A stretch of DNA of 64,000 nucleotides from Arenibacter arenosicollis (GCF_014397245.1 NZ_JACLHY010000028.1:1-64000); one strand, 5' to 3'. Numbered from the stretch's first letter, positions 8,182 to 17,637 are shown. Translations and numbers: made by a program. Notes: a model not told the origin generated them from the sequence alone.

Positions 8182-9405
8182 ATGAGCAGGGTGGTTATTA
8201 CAGGTATGGGAATATATTCTTGTTTGGGCAAAAACTTGGATGAAGTCAAAAAATCTCTTTACGACGGAACTTCAGGAATTGTTTTTGATGAAAAGAGGAA
8301 AGAATTTGGATATCGTTCCTGTTTAACGGGAATGGTGGAAGAACCAGACCTTAAAGAGTTATTATCCAGAAGACAACGGTTAAGTTTGGGAGAAGAAGGA
8401 GCCTATGCATATGTGGCTACATTGGAGGCTCTTAAAAATGCAGGATTAACTCAGGAATATATAGACCAAAACGAAGTAGGTGTACTTTATGGAAACGATA
8501 GTACGGCCAAATCCGTGATAGAGTCCATAGATAAATTAAGGGAGAAAAAGGATACAACTTTAGTTGGTTCTGGCGCTATTTTTAAGGCCATGAACTCGTC
8601 TGTAACCATGAACCTTTCCACCATCTTCAAATTAAGAGGTATCAATTTTACCGTTAGCGCAGCCTGCGCAAGCGGATCGCATGCTATAGGTATAGCCTAT
8701 CAATTGATCAAGAGTGGACTTCAAGATTGTATTATATGTGGCGGCACCCAAGAAATCAATGAATTGGCAATGGGTAGTTTTGATGGCCTTGGCGTATTTT
8801 CTGTCAACGATGTTAAACCAGAGACCGCTTCACGCCCCTTCGATAAAAGTAGGGATGGACTTGTCCCAAGCGGAGGTGCGGCATCACTTATTGTTGAAAG
8901 TTATGAATCCGCTAAAAAAAGGAATGCTCCCATTTTAGGAGAAATTATAGGATATGGGTTTTCCTCCAACGGAGACCATATCTCTACCCCCAATGTAGAT
9001 GGCCCAACAATAGCCATGAAAAAAGCTATAGACCAAGCACATATTAAACCCAGTGAAATAGATTATGTAAATGCCCATGCAACTTCTACGCCAGTTGGGG
9101 ATTCCAATGAAGCCAAGGCCATATTTGCCGTTTTTGGAAAAGATGGCCCCTGTGTTAGTTCCACAAAATCCATGACAGGACACGAATGTTGGATGGCAGG
9201 TGCCAGTGAGATCGTCTATTCCATGCTAATGATGGAGCATTCGTTTGTTGCGCCCAATATAAATCTTGTAAACCCGGACGAGGATGCCGCCAAATTAAAT
9301 CTGGTAAGAAAAACACTGGATAAAAAAATTGATGTATTTTTGTCCAATTCTTTTGGATTTGGAGGTACAAATTCAGCATTGCTAATAAAAAAAGTGAAAG
9401 ATTAA
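8182..9405 (+). CDS. FabF-type beta-ketoacyl-ACP synthase (first)
   Basis: A 407-residue thiolase-fold ketosynthase with a complete Cys-His-His triad: Cys162 in AACASGSH, His299 in NAHATSTPVGD and His334 in MTGHECW. The C-terminal NSFGFGGTNS loop is also present. It condenses malonyl-ACP with an acyl or aryl thioester. It lies between the ketoreductase and an acyl carrier protein gene, which starts two bases after its stop. Two further active ketosynthases and two inactive ones occur downstream, so the division of labour between aryl polyene extension and supply of resorcinol precursors is unresolved. Confidence 0.92.
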   Translation: MSRVVITGMGIYSCLGKNLDEVKKSLYDGTSGIVFDEKRKEFGYRSCLTGMVEEPDLKELLSRRQRLSLGEEGAYAYVATLEALKNAGLTQEYIDQNEVGVLYGNDSTAKSVIESIDKLREKKDTTLVGSGAIFKAMNSSVTMNLSTIFKLRGINFTVSAACASGSHAIGIAYQLIKSGLQDCIICGGTQEINELAMGSFDGLGVFSVNDVKPETASRPFDKSRDGLVPSGGAASLIVESYESAKKRNAPILGEIIGYGFSSNGDHISTPNVDGPTIAMKKAIDQAHIKPSEIDYVNAHATSTPVGDSNEAKAIFAVFGKDGPCVSSTKSMTGHECWMAGASEIVYSMLMMEHSFVAPNINLVNPDEDAAKLNLVRKTLDKKIDVFLSNSFGFGGTNSALLIKKVKD

Positions 9406-9407
9406 AA

Positions 9408-9650
9408 ATGAATAAAGAAGTAATTATTGATAAAATAAACAACTTTCTTATAGATGAATTTGAAGTTGATGCAGATGATATTTCCCCAATGGCCAATTTA
9501 AAGAAAACACTTGAATTGGACAGCTTGGATTTTGTTGATTTAGTAGTGGCCATCGAATCTAACTTTAGTGTAAAATTGATGGGAGAAGATTTCATAAATG
9601 TAATTACATTACAAGATTTTTACGACCTTATTGAGCAAAAATTAAACTAA
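9408..9650 (+). CDS. Acyl carrier protein (first)
   Basis: An 80-residue four-helix carrier protein. The phosphopantetheine attachment serine lies in ELDSLDF at about residue 44, the usual DSL motif. It would carry the growing chain for the ketosynthase immediately upstream and the acyltransferase downstream. Length and acidity fit the type II ACP family. The second ACP of the locus (19395) has a different helix-2 sequence, suggesting separate partner sets. Confidence 0.9.
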   Translation: MNKEVIIDKINNFLIDEFEVDADDISPMANLKKTLELDSLDFVDLVVAIESNFSVKLMGEDFINVITLQDFYDLIEQKLN

Positions 9651-9693
9651 AATTTAGTCGCATAACTGGTATATTCCTTTAAAACCTTGCGTA

Positions 9694-10593
9694 TTGGATA
9701 AGCAAATATCAAATCAATGGAAAGGAAAGTCCAGAGGTTCTGTTTTAGGATATAAAATTTTTGTTTTTTGTATTAGAAGGCTGGGATTAAGATCTGCCTA
9801 TTTCATACTGTATTTCGTTGCTTTCTATTTTTGCTTTTTCGCGGCCTCAAGTACTAGGGCAAGTTATTATTACTTCAATAAGAGACTTAAATACAATACT
9901 CTAAAGAGTATTTTAGCCATATATAAAAGCTACTATGTATTTGGGCAGACCATTTTGGACAAGGTGGCCATTTCGTCGGGACTTAGAAATAAGTTTACCT
10001 ATCATTTTGATGGAATAGAACATTTAAACCAAACTTTGGCCAATAAAAAAGGTGGGATATTGATCAGTGCCCATTTGGGAAACTTCGAAATAGCTGAATT
10101 TTTCTTGGACGAATTGGAAGGGAATGCCACTATTAATTTGTTGACCACGGATGTGGAGCACAAGGCCATAAAGGAATACCTTGATCAGTATATTAAAAAA
10201 TCCAAAACCAAATTCATTATCCTTAAGGAAGATCTTTCCCATATCTTTGAAATGAATGCCGCTTTGGCAAAAAATGAAATTATTTGCATGACAGGGGATC
10301 GATATGCTACAGCGTCCAAGTTGATGACGGCACCTATTTTAGGTAAAAACGCACAATTTCCCTCAGGTCCTTTTTTATTGGGATCTAGATTAAATGTGCC
10401 GGTCCTATTTGTATACGTAATGAAGGAGACCAATAAGCACTATCATCTTTACGCAAGAACGGCAGACTTTAAGAAGAGGGATGCCCAAGGATTATTGGCC
10501 AATTATATTGAAAGTATGGAATGGATCATAAAACAATATCCATTCCAGTGGTTTAACTATTTTGATTTCTGGGATTCAAAAAAACCAAAGTAG
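9694..10593 (+). CDS. LpxL/HtrB-like lysophospholipid acyltransferase
   Basis: A 299-residue membrane-anchored acyltransferase of the lipid A biosynthesis acyltransferase family. A hydrophobic helix lies at about residues 30-50. The catalytic motif is HLGNFE, with His127 and Glu132 in the HX4(D/E) pattern. Family members move acyl groups from ACP to a lipid acceptor. In this locus it could join the aryl polyene acyl-ACP to the dialkylresorcinol or to a lipid, which is an inference from context. The only usable start is a TTG at 9694, because no ATG lies near the conserved N-terminal QWKGKSRG. The PlsC and BtrH-type proteins are competing candidates for the esterification step. Confidence 0.8.
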   Translation: MDKQISNQWKGKSRGSVLGYKIFVFCIRRLGLRSAYFILYFVAFYFCFFAASSTRASYYYFNKRLKYNTLKSILAIYKSYYVFGQTILDKVAISSGLRNKFTYHFDGIEHLNQTLANKKGGILISAHLGNFEIAEFFLDELEGNATINLLTTDVEHKAIKEYLDQYIKKSKTKFIILKEDLSHIFEMNAALAKNEIICMTGDRYATASKLMTAPILGKNAQFPSGPFLLGSRLNVPVLFVYVMKETNKHYHLYARTADFKKRDAQGLLANYIESMEWIIKQYPFQWFNYFDFWDSKKPK

Positions 10594-10631
10594 TTGAACC
10601 GAAAGTGTAAAATCCTGTTTTTAGATATAAA

Positions 10632-10647
10632 TTAGGCTATGGCCTAA
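10632..10647. repeat. Small hairpin in the gap before darA
   Basis: TTAGGC pairs with GCCTAA around a four-base loop in the 161-base gap between the acyltransferase and darA. There is no T run after it, so it is a weak terminator candidate at best and may be an RNA processing or regulatory hairpin. Confidence 0.3.
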
Positions 10648-10754
10648 AGAATTAAAAACAAAATTTAGATTATATTCAAAGTCCAGGAACAAGTCTTTTA
10701 CCTTTTGGTTAAATGGCGATCTTGGCGGCATTAATAAAGAGTAATAGGTTACCC

Positions 10755-11681
10755 ATGAAAGAAGTTCTTATAATTTATTATTCCCAATCAGGGCAGTTAT
10801 TGGATATCGTTCAAAATTTGGCATCTTCGCTAGACCCTGAAAAAGTAAACATCACCTATTACCGGATACAACCCGAAAACGATTATAAATTTCCCTGGAA
10901 ACAGGAGGAGTTCTATGATGCATTTCCAGAATCCTTTTTGCAGATACCATGTAATCTACATCCTCCAAAGGCAGATATTCTTGAAAAGAAATATGACCTT
11001 GTAATACTCGGTTACCAGGTCTGGTATTTAACACCTTCCATACCTATAAACTCTTTTCTAAAATCCGATTTTGCCAAAAAAATCCTTGACAATACTCCTG
11101 TAGTAACGGTAATAGCTTGCAGAAATATGTGGTTAATGGCACAGGAAAAAATGAAACGCCTGCTAATTTCATGTAACGCGCAACTGGTGGGCAATATAGC
11201 TTTGGTGGACCGCCATATAAATCATATCAGCGTAATAACCATAGTGCATTGGATGTTAGGCGGAAAAAAAACCAAGTATCTGGGCATTTTTCCAAAGCCA
11301 GGGGTGTCCGACGAGGATATAAAATCCTCGGCAAAATTTGGAAATCCAATCAACAAATCATTATTAAGTAATGATTATACCAACTTACAGAACGATTTAT
11401 TAAAATTGGATGCAGTTAAGGTAAAACCCTTATTGATCCAGACCGATATACGGGGAAATGTATTATTTACCAAATGGGCCAACCTCATAATTAAGAAAGG
11501 ACCTTCAGGTAATCCGAAACGGAAAAAATTGCTGGTATTGTTCAAATATTATTTGTTATTTGCAATCTGGGCTATAGCTCCAATAGTTTTTATTGTATTT
11601 TTGGCGACTTACATTCCCCGGTACAGTAAAATTAAAAGGGATAAAGCATACTATTCATCCGTTAGTTTAAAGAACAATTAA
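10755..11681 (+). CDS. darA: Dialkylresorcinol-forming protein DarA
   Basis: A 308-residue protein matching the DarA family of dialkylresorcinol pathways. The N-terminal YYSQSGQL resembles a flavodoxin FMN-phosphate loop, and GYQVWYLTPSIPINSFL resembles the flavodoxin W/P loop. One hydrophobic segment near residues 258-285 would anchor it in the membrane, followed by a basic tail. DarA acts with DarB in building the resorcinol ring; published names for its step (condensation, cyclisation or aromatisation) differ, so I do not assign one. I use the ATG at 10755 because the flavodoxin-like start follows directly. Its stop overlaps the darB start by one base. Confidence 0.88.
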   Translation: MKEVLIIYYSQSGQLLDIVQNLASSLDPEKVNITYYRIQPENDYKFPWKQEEFYDAFPESFLQIPCNLHPPKADILEKKYDLVILGYQVWYLTPSIPINSFLKSDFAKKILDNTPVVTVIACRNMWLMAQEKMKRLLISCNAQLVGNIALVDRHINHISVITIVHWMLGGKKTKYLGIFPKPGVSDEDIKSSAKFGNPINKSLLSNDYTNLQNDLLKLDAVKVKPLLIQTDIRGNVLFTKWANLIIKKGPSGNPKRKKLLVLFKYYLLFAIWAIAPIVFIVFLATYIPRYSKIKRDKAYYSSVSLKNN

Positions 11682-12811
11682 TGAAAGACGTTTATATTAC
11701 CAGAATAGCCAAGTTCTTACCAAATAATCCTATTGACAACGATCAAATGGAGGAGAAATTGGGTATTATTAATGGTAAAAACTCTAAAGCCAGACGTATC
11801 GTCTTACGTAACAATCAAATTAAGACCAGATATTACGCAATAGACGATAAAGGAAACATTACCCATAACAATGCCCAACTAACCAAGGAGGCCATTGAGC
11901 TTTTATGTGATGACACTTTTACCACTAAGGATATTGAACTTCTTTCTTGTGGCACTAGTAGTCCTGACCAAATATTGCCCTCCCACGCCTCTATGGTGCA
12001 CGGCTTTTTAAAAAATGTAAATTTAGAGGTGAATTCCCCCTCAGGAGCCTGTTGTTCGGGAATGAATGCCTTAAAATATGGTTTCTTGGCCATTAAGGCC
12101 GGGCAAGTATCCAATGCAGTATGCACAGGATCCGAAAGAACCTCAACTTGGATGAAATCCGATATTTTTGAAAATGAGGTGGAGCACTTGAAAGAGCTGG
12201 AGGACAACCCCATATTGGCCTTTAACAAGGAGTTTTTGCGATGGATGCTTTCCGATGGCTCTGGAGCCGTATTGCTGGAAAGCGAACCAAAGGGCGCGGC
12301 ACTCAAAATTGAATGGATGGAAGGATATTCCTATGCACATGAAATGGAAACATGTATGTATGCCGGTGCCGATAAGTTGGAAAATGGCCATTTAAAACCT
12401 TGGAGCGAATATCCTGCATCAGAATGGGCGAAAAAATCCCTTTTCGCCATGAAACAGGACGTTAAATTATTGGGTGAAAACATATTGGGCAAAGGTGTCG
12501 ATAGTCTAAAAATGGCCATGGCAAAACACAATATTACTACAGCCGATTTTGACTATTATTTACCACATATCTCTTCTTATTATTTTAAGGAAAATTTATA
12601 CGAGGAATTAAAACGACAAGGAGTAGAAGTACCTTGGGAGAAATGGTTTATGAATTTGACCAAGGTGGGCAATGTTGGTGCAGCCTCGATTTTTGTAATG
12701 CTTGAGGAATTGGTAGGTGCCGGTAAACTAAAAAAAGGCGATAAAATATTGTTGCATGTACCGGAAAGTGCTAGGTTTTCCTACGCATATGCTTACCTAA
12801 CGGTCTGTTAA
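11681..12811 (+). CDS. darB: Beta-ketoacyl-ACP synthase III-type DarB
   Basis: A 376-residue KASIII-like ketosynthase. The catalytic Cys is in SGACCSG (Cys125 aligns with FabH, with Cys124 beside it), His296 is in LPHISS, and Asn331 is in GNVGAAS. DarB proteins join two acyl chains head to head, giving the cyclohexanedione that becomes the 2,5-dialkylresorcinol half of flexirubin. The start overlaps the darA stop (TAATG), implying translational coupling. The next gene begins at the base after its stop. Confidence 0.92.
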   Translation: MKDVYITRIAKFLPNNPIDNDQMEEKLGIINGKNSKARRIVLRNNQIKTRYYAIDDKGNITHNNAQLTKEAIELLCDDTFTTKDIELLSCGTSSPDQILPSHASMVHGFLKNVNLEVNSPSGACCSGMNALKYGFLAIKAGQVSNAVCTGSERTSTWMKSDIFENEVEHLKELEDNPILAFNKEFLRWMLSDGSGAVLLESEPKGAALKIEWMEGYSYAHEMETCMYAGADKLENGHLKPWSEYPASEWAKKSLFAMKQDVKLLGENILGKGVDSLKMAMAKHNITTADFDYYLPHISSYYFKENLYEELKRQGVEVPWEKWFMNLTKVGNVGAASIFVMLEELVGAGKLKKGDKILLHVPESARFSYAYAYLTVC

Positions 12812-13249
12812 ATGAATTTATTAAAACAAACAATAAACGATAAAGGGTTAATTGAAAATCTAATTCCCCAAAAAGCACCCTTTATTATGGTAGACAAGCT
12901 GTTGCACTTTTCCGAGGAAAAAGTGATAACTGGTTTTACGCCACCCAGCACTAATTTGTTTGTGGACAACAATAAATTTATGGCTGCCGGACTTATTGAA
13001 CACATGGCACAGTCCGTTGCCCTTCATACAGGATACCAATATTTTTTAAAAAATGAGTCGGCCCCAACAGGCTACATAGGGGCCATTAAATTGGCTGAAA
13101 TATTGGAATTGCCAAACCAGGATCAAGAACTAATTACGACAGTCACAATTCTACATGAAATTATGGGCGTTACCTTAGTACGGATCCAAGTAACCTACAA
13201 TGACAAAATTATAGCAAACAGTGAAATGAAAACCGTATTGGCAAACTAA
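12812..13249 (+). CDS. Hotdog dehydratase subunit with Glu but no His
   Basis: A 145-residue hotdog-fold protein related to FabZ/ApeP. It keeps the N-terminal PFIMVD motif and the catalytic acid region LIEHMAQS with Glu63. Where FabZ has the catalytic His in GHFPG, it reads VDNNK, so the His is missing. In aryl polyene pathways such a subunit pairs with a His-bearing partner to dehydrate 3-hydroxyacyl-ACP. The gene at 24679 supplies exactly the complementary residue. It directly abuts darB and the next hotdog gene. A non-catalytic or thioesterase-like role is the alternative. Confidence 0.82.
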   Translation: MNLLKQTINDKGLIENLIPQKAPFIMVDKLLHFSEEKVITGFTPPSTNLFVDNNKFMAAGLIEHMAQSVALHTGYQYFLKNESAPTGYIGAIKLAEILELPNQDQELITTVTILHEIMGVTLVRIQVTYNDKIIANSEMKTVLAN

Positions 13250-13705
13250 TTGAATACAACACCTTCACATATAGATATACATAAGTTTTTGCCCCACAGA
13301 GCACCAATGCTCTTGGTCACAAAAATAATTAACCTTGATAAGGAAACGGTGACTACCGAATTTAAAGTAACCGAAGATTGTATCTTTGTAAAAAACAATA
13401 GATTTACCGAATCGGGGATTATTGAAAATGCGGCCCAATCATGTTCGGCCATCGTTGGCCAGGATTTTTTTGCCGCGGATGATCTTGAGGGTGAAGGCAA
13501 TAGTGTTATTGGGTTTATTAGCGGTATTAAGAAGGCAAATATTCTGTTTTTGCCCAAGATGGGAGACACCCTAACAACTAAGGCTAAACTCGTATCCAAT
13601 TACAGTTCGGGAAATTTTAGCATATGCACCATGGATTGCAAAATTTACACAGACGAAGTATTGGTGGCAGATTGTATATTAAATTTTCTAATACAGGAAG
13701 TTTAA
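13250..13705 (+). CDS. Second hotdog dehydratase subunit with Glu but no His
   Basis: A 151-residue FabZ/ApeP-like protein and apparent relative of the preceding gene. It has LPHRAPMLLV at residues 14-23 and Glu59 in GIIENAAQS. The GHFPG His is replaced (VKNNR), as in its neighbour. Translation must start at the TTG at 13250, immediately after the previous stop, because the first ATG lies inside the conserved HRAPM motif. Having two such subunits suggests one for polyene dehydration and one for a different chain or partner. The specificity is unknown. Confidence 0.8.
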   Translation: MNTTPSHIDIHKFLPHRAPMLLVTKIINLDKETVTTEFKVTEDCIFVKNNRFTESGIIENAAQSCSAIVGQDFFAADDLEGEGNSVIGFISGIKKANILFLPKMGDTLTTKAKLVSNYSSGNFSICTMDCKIYTDEVLVADCILNFLIQEV

Positions 13706-13790
13706 GTTGATAGAGCGATCGAATAGAAAATTGTAAAAATTACTTTATAAGCCTGCTATTTGAGGCCTATAATTTATAAAGACCTAGGGG

Positions 13791-14192
13791 ATGAAAAAAA
13801 ATGAGGTGCCACAGGACAAAAGCAATCTAGAATCGGCCAATTTCAAGGAACTGTGTTATGCCATTGATGAGAATGGGGAATACACTACCGAATTAAGTAC
13901 CGGGTGGGACCCAAAGACCATTGCGCTGAACAATGCTATCGAAGCTATAAACGAGCGCATTTCCGAATCAAAACAGCGGGTAAAGGATTATAAAGTGAGC
14001 CCCTTGGAATACTATATGGAACTCCATAAAATGGACCTCCCGATCCTAGCCAGTTATGTTGGGATCTGGAAGTGGAGGGTTAAAAGACATTTTAGACCTG
14101 CCATATTTAAAAAACTAAATAATAAGACATTACAAAAATATGCCGATGTCTTCGATATTACGATCGAAGAGCTACAACGTACCGACCTCTAA
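13791..14192 (+). CDS. Small protein with HTH-like C-terminus, unknown role
   Basis: A 133-residue protein without signal peptide or membrane helix. Residues 80-128 (LPILASYVGIWKWRVKRHF through KYADVFDITIEEL) resemble an Xre-type helix-turn-helix: a helix, a short turn, a basic second helix, then the L-Y-A-F-I-EEL ending of such domains. The N-terminal half is acidic and unrecognised. It is placed three bases before the BtrH-like gene, so the two are probably coupled. It could be a local regulator or an adaptor that has lost DNA binding. I do not assign a function. Confidence 0.6.
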   Translation: MKKNEVPQDKSNLESANFKELCYAIDENGEYTTELSTGWDPKTIALNNAIEAINERISESKQRVKDYKVSPLEYYMELHKMDLPILASYVGIWKWRVKRHFRPAIFKKLNNKTLQKYADVFDITIEELQRTDL

Positions 14193-14195
14193 ACA

Positions 14196-15197
14196 ATGGA
14201 AATAGATTTTAAACACAAACAAGCCGCACATTGCGAAAATGGTGTAGTAGCCAACCTAATGACATATAATGGGTTTACCGTAAGTGAGCCCATGGTTTTT
14301 GGAATAGGATCTGGGCTATTGTTCAGCTATATCCCTTTTTTAAAAGTAAATCATGCACCAGTAGTGTCGTACAGGGCAATGCCCGGAATTATCTTTACGA
14401 GATTTGCCAAACGTGTAGGGATTAAAATTAAGCGCGAAAAATTTAGCAATGCGCAAACAGCCAAGACAAGATTGGATGAAAACTTGGAAAGAAACAATCC
14501 GGTAGGACTGCAGGTAGGCGTTTTTAACCTACCCTACTTTCCCGATGAATATCGCTTCCATTTCAACGCCCACAACATGGTCGTCTATGGCAAAAAGGAT
14601 GGCAGTTATTTAATAAGTGACCCTGTAATGGAAACTGTTACCTCACTTACCGAAAAAGAACTGGAAAAAGTAAGATTTGCCAAAGGAGCCTTTGCCCCTA
14701 AGGGACACATTTACTATCCTACTGCTTTCCCTAAAAAGCTACAGCTCGAAAAAGCTATTATCAAAGGCATAAAGCACACCTGTAGGGATATGCTGGCCCC
14801 GGTTCCGATTGTTGGAGTAAAAGGAATACGGAAAATTGCAAAACTTATTCGTAAATGGCCAAAGTCCAAAGGAATTAAAACTGCCAATCATTATTTGGGG
14901 CAAATTGTACGAATGCAGGAAGAAATAGGCACCGGAGGTGGCGGGTTTAGATATATTTATGCTGCATTTTTGCAAGAAGCTGGGAAGTTATTGGAAAACA
15001 ATAAACTTTTGGAACTTTCCAAAGAAATGACCTTGATCGGTGACGAATGGCGCGATTTTGCAGTAGAGGCATCACGTATTTACAAAAATAGGAGCAACTC
15101 CGAAGCTGTTGACCAATACGATCATGTGGCTACACTACTGGAAGACATTGCCAACAAAGAGGAAGTTTTTTTTAAAAAACTAAAAAAGGCAATATAA
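14196..15197 (+). CDS. BtrH-like acyltransferase/peptidase-fold protein
   Basis: A 333-residue protein whose N-terminus fits the butirosin biosynthesis protein H family: HCENGVVANLMTYNG with His12-Cys13, then SEPMVFGIGSGLLF at about residues 30-43. The C-terminal half fits the DUF4872 region that usually follows. BtrH moves an acyl group from a carrier protein to an amine; the conserved Cys would be the nucleophile. In this locus the reaction may be transfer of an ACP-bound aryl polyene to another acceptor, possibly the resorcinol hydroxyl, which is inference. The ABC transporter gene follows after eight bases. Confidence 0.78.
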   Translation: MEIDFKHKQAAHCENGVVANLMTYNGFTVSEPMVFGIGSGLLFSYIPFLKVNHAPVVSYRAMPGIIFTRFAKRVGIKIKREKFSNAQTAKTRLDENLERNNPVGLQVGVFNLPYFPDEYRFHFNAHNMVVYGKKDGSYLISDPVMETVTSLTEKELEKVRFAKGAFAPKGHIYYPTAFPKKLQLEKAIIKGIKHTCRDMLAPVPIVGVKGIRKIAKLIRKWPKSKGIKTANHYLGQIVRMQEEIGTGGGGFRYIYAAFLQEAGKLLENNKLLELSKEMTLIGDEWRDFAVEASRIYKNRSNSEAVDQYDHVATLLEDIANKEEVFFKKLKKAI

Positions 15198-15205
15198 GGT
15201 AACAG

Positions 15206-15949
15206 ATGATCCAAATTTCCCAACTCTCCAAAAGATATAAAAATGCCGAAGAATATTCGGTATTGGGCCTAGACCTTCAAATTAACGAGGGTGAAATTTT
15301 TGGACTTTTAGGACCTAACGGAGCAGGAAAAACAACACTGATTTCCATGCTGAGCTCATTGATAAAACCCACATCGGGCCATTTTTCCATCAATGGATTG
15401 ACTTTTCAAAAGAACGGAAATCAACTCAGACAACTAATTGGCATTGTACCACAGGAATATGCGCTCTACCCTACCCTAACGGCATATGAGAATTTGTATT
15501 ACCTAGGCAGCATGTATGGTCTAAAGGGGAGGCAGTTAAAGGAAAAGATCAATTTTCATTTGGAAGTTTTAGGCTTGGAAAAATTTTCCCGTAAAAAATT
15601 GGATACCTTTTCTGGCGGTATGAAACGCCGTGTCAACTTAATTGCCAGTATCCTACACGACCCCAAGGTTTTATTCTTGGACGAACCTACCGTTGGCGTG
15701 GACGTACAGTCCAAAAATGTAATTATAGATCATTTAAAAAAATTAAATACCCTAGGCACCACCATAGTATATACATCCCATCATTTGAACGAAGCAGAAC
15801 AATTTTGCACCAGAGTGGCCATTATAGATCACGGAAAAATCATCGTAGAAGGCGCACCTAAAGATCTAATTTCCCAACATCCGGAATCACATAATCTTGA
15901 AGATGTCTTTTTAACCTTAACCGGAAAAGCCCTAAGAGACCATGCATAA
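15206..15949 (+). CDS. ABC transporter ATP-binding protein
   Basis: A 247-residue ATPase with Walker A GPNGAGKT at about residues 35-42, the Q-loop in VPQEYALYP, the signature FSGGMKRR at about 137, and Walker B VLFLDEPTVG followed by the H-loop TSHHL. The type is that of drug and lipid exporters driven by an ABC-2 permease, and the permease gene overlaps it by eight bases (ATGCATAA). It probably helps move pigment or a precursor across the inner membrane. Confidence 0.93.
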   Translation: MIQISQLSKRYKNAEEYSVLGLDLQINEGEIFGLLGPNGAGKTTLISMLSSLIKPTSGHFSINGLTFQKNGNQLRQLIGIVPQEYALYPTLTAYENLYYLGSMYGLKGRQLKEKINFHLEVLGLEKFSRKKLDTFSGGMKRRVNLIASILHDPKVLFLDEPTVGVDVQSKNVIIDHLKKLNTLGTTIVYTSHHLNEAEQFCTRVAIIDHGKIIVEGAPKDLISQHPESHNLEDVFLTLTGKALRDHA

Positions 15950-17210
15950 ACTATGGGCCTCCACATATAAGGAATTACTACTCCTATCCAGGGATATTGG
16001 GGGGTTGGCCATCCTATTTGTGATGCCATTGGTATTGGTGATCACCATCACCTTGATTCAGGACAGCACATTTAGATCCATCAATGACCACAAAATTCCC
16101 ATCCTTTGGGTGGATTATGATAAAGGTGAGGTTTCCAAAAATATTTACGATGGTCTGGCAGAGTCCAAATCCTTTAATATCATTGAGAAAAAATCGGACA
16201 AAGAAGCCAAAGAACTTGTGTTTAAGGGAAAGTATCAATTGGCTATTGTGATTCCAACCAACCTTAGTTCGGAACTGGAAAAAAAAGTGAATCTTAATGT
16301 TGAAGGGTTGTTGTCCAAATTTGGTTTGGACCAAGAAATGCCTGAGTCACAAAAAGTAGATTTGAAAAAAAAGGAGGTGATACTTTATTTTGACCCAGCT
16401 ACTCAAATGGCCTTTAAAAATTCCATAAAGAATGGAATAGACAAGATGATCTTTAAAATTGAGACCCAGACTATTTATAAGGCTTTCCAATCCCAAATTA
16501 CAGACGATGAAACCGAAGCCATATTTGACACCGAAAGTTTTATCACCTTTAAAGAAATAACCCCCACTATTGGCGAAAATGAAATAATACCGAATTCCGT
16601 GCAACACAATGTTCCCGCTTGGACATTATTCGCCATATTTTTTATAATTGTCCCCTTGTCCATCAATATGGTCAAGGAAAAAAGTCAAGGTACCTTTGTT
16701 CGCCTTAGGACCAATCCGGTTTCCTATTTAACCGTATTGGGAGGAAAGACTTTGATATACCTGTCCGTTTGCCTTATTCAATTTGGGCTTATGTTGGGGA
16801 TAGGGGTTTATCTTTTTCCTATCTTAGGGCTTCCAAGTCTTGATGTTTCAGGAAAAATTCCGCAATTGTTCCTAGTTGCTATTTTTGCAGGACTTGCGGC
16901 CATAGGCCTTGGTTTACTTTTGGGAACCGTAGCAAAGACCCAGGAGCAATCCGCTCCCTTCGGAGCCACTTTCGTGGTTATATTGGCAGCTTTGGGCGGT
17001 GTGTGGGTACCTGTCTTTATTATGCCTAAGTTTATGCAGACACTATCAAATTTATCTCCGATGAATTGGGGCCTAAATGCCTTTTATGATGTTTTTTTGA
17101 GAGACGTGGGCATTATTGATCTTGTTCCTGAACTAACCTTATTGTTTTTATTCTTTGTCATAACCACCGCAATTTCTATTTTGTATAATGAAAGAAAAAA
17201 TGCCGTCTAA
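15942..17210 (+). CDS. ABC-2 type transporter permease
   Basis: A 422-residue membrane protein with one N-terminal helix (about residues 20-40), a large exocytoplasmic domain of about 185 residues, and five further helices from about residue 225. This is the YhgE/Pip-like ABC-2 layout. It forms the channel for the ATPase encoded just upstream. The overlap ATGCATAA couples their translation, and the thioesterase gene overlaps its 3' end in turn. The substrate is unknown; pigment or lipid export is suggested by location. Confidence 0.9.
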   Translation: MHKLWASTYKELLLLSRDIGGLAILFVMPLVLVITITLIQDSTFRSINDHKIPILWVDYDKGEVSKNIYDGLAESKSFNIIEKKSDKEAKELVFKGKYQLAIVIPTNLSSELEKKVNLNVEGLLSKFGLDQEMPESQKVDLKKKEVILYFDPATQMAFKNSIKNGIDKMIFKIETQTIYKAFQSQITDDETEAIFDTESFITFKEITPTIGENEIIPNSVQHNVPAWTLFAIFFIIVPLSINMVKEKSQGTFVRLRTNPVSYLTVLGGKTLIYLSVCLIQFGLMLGIGVYLFPILGLPSLDVSGKIPQLFLVAIFAGLAAIGLGLLLGTVAKTQEQSAPFGATFVVILAALGGVWVPVFIMPKFMQTLSNLSPMNWGLNAFYDVFLRDVGIIDLVPELTLLFLFFVITTAISILYNERKNAV

Positions 17211-17637
17211 TAACAAATCGGAGATTAGCTTTACCAGTGAAATTAGGGTTCGCTTTGCGGAAACAGACCCTTTGGGCATTGTATGGCATGGAAATTATAT
17301 CCAATATTTTGAAGATGGCAGAGAAGCCTTTGGGCGCCATCACGGGATTTCCTATCTGGATCAAAAAGCAGCTGGCTTTACCACTCCGATCGTTAAATCC
17401 AGTTGTGAGCACAAACTTCCTTTGCGCTATGGTGATGTTGCCACCATTAAAACAATTTTTGTAGATTCACCAGCGGCAAAAATGATATTTAAATACGAAA
17501 TTTATAATCCACAAAACAAATTGGTATGCACTGGGGAAACCGTTCAGGTTTTTGTGGAAGACGAAGGAAGTTTATACTTGACCATGCCTACATTTTTTTT
17601 GGAATGGAAACTTAAAGTTGGACTATTAAATGAATAA
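17188..17637 (+). CDS. Hotdog acyl-CoA/ACP thioesterase
   Basis: A 149-residue protein of the 4-hydroxybenzoyl-CoA thioesterase/YbgC family. The active-site stretch is ETDPLGIVWHGNYIQYFEDG at about residues 26-45, with the catalytic Asp in TDPLG. It would hydrolyse an acyl or aryl thioester, either releasing a finished polyene acid or proofreading carrier proteins. Starts at 17188 or 17200 are both possible; both overlap the permease gene, and the ketosynthase gene overlaps its end. Similar thioesterases occur in aryl polyene loci. Confidence 0.88.
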   Translation: MKEKMPSNNKSEISFTSEIRVRFAETDPLGIVWHGNYIQYFEDGREAFGRHHGISYLDQKAAGFTTPIVKSSCEHKLPLRYGDVATIKTIFVDSPAAKMIFKYEIYNPQNKLVCTGETVQVFVEDEGSLYLTMPTFFLEWKLKVGLLNE

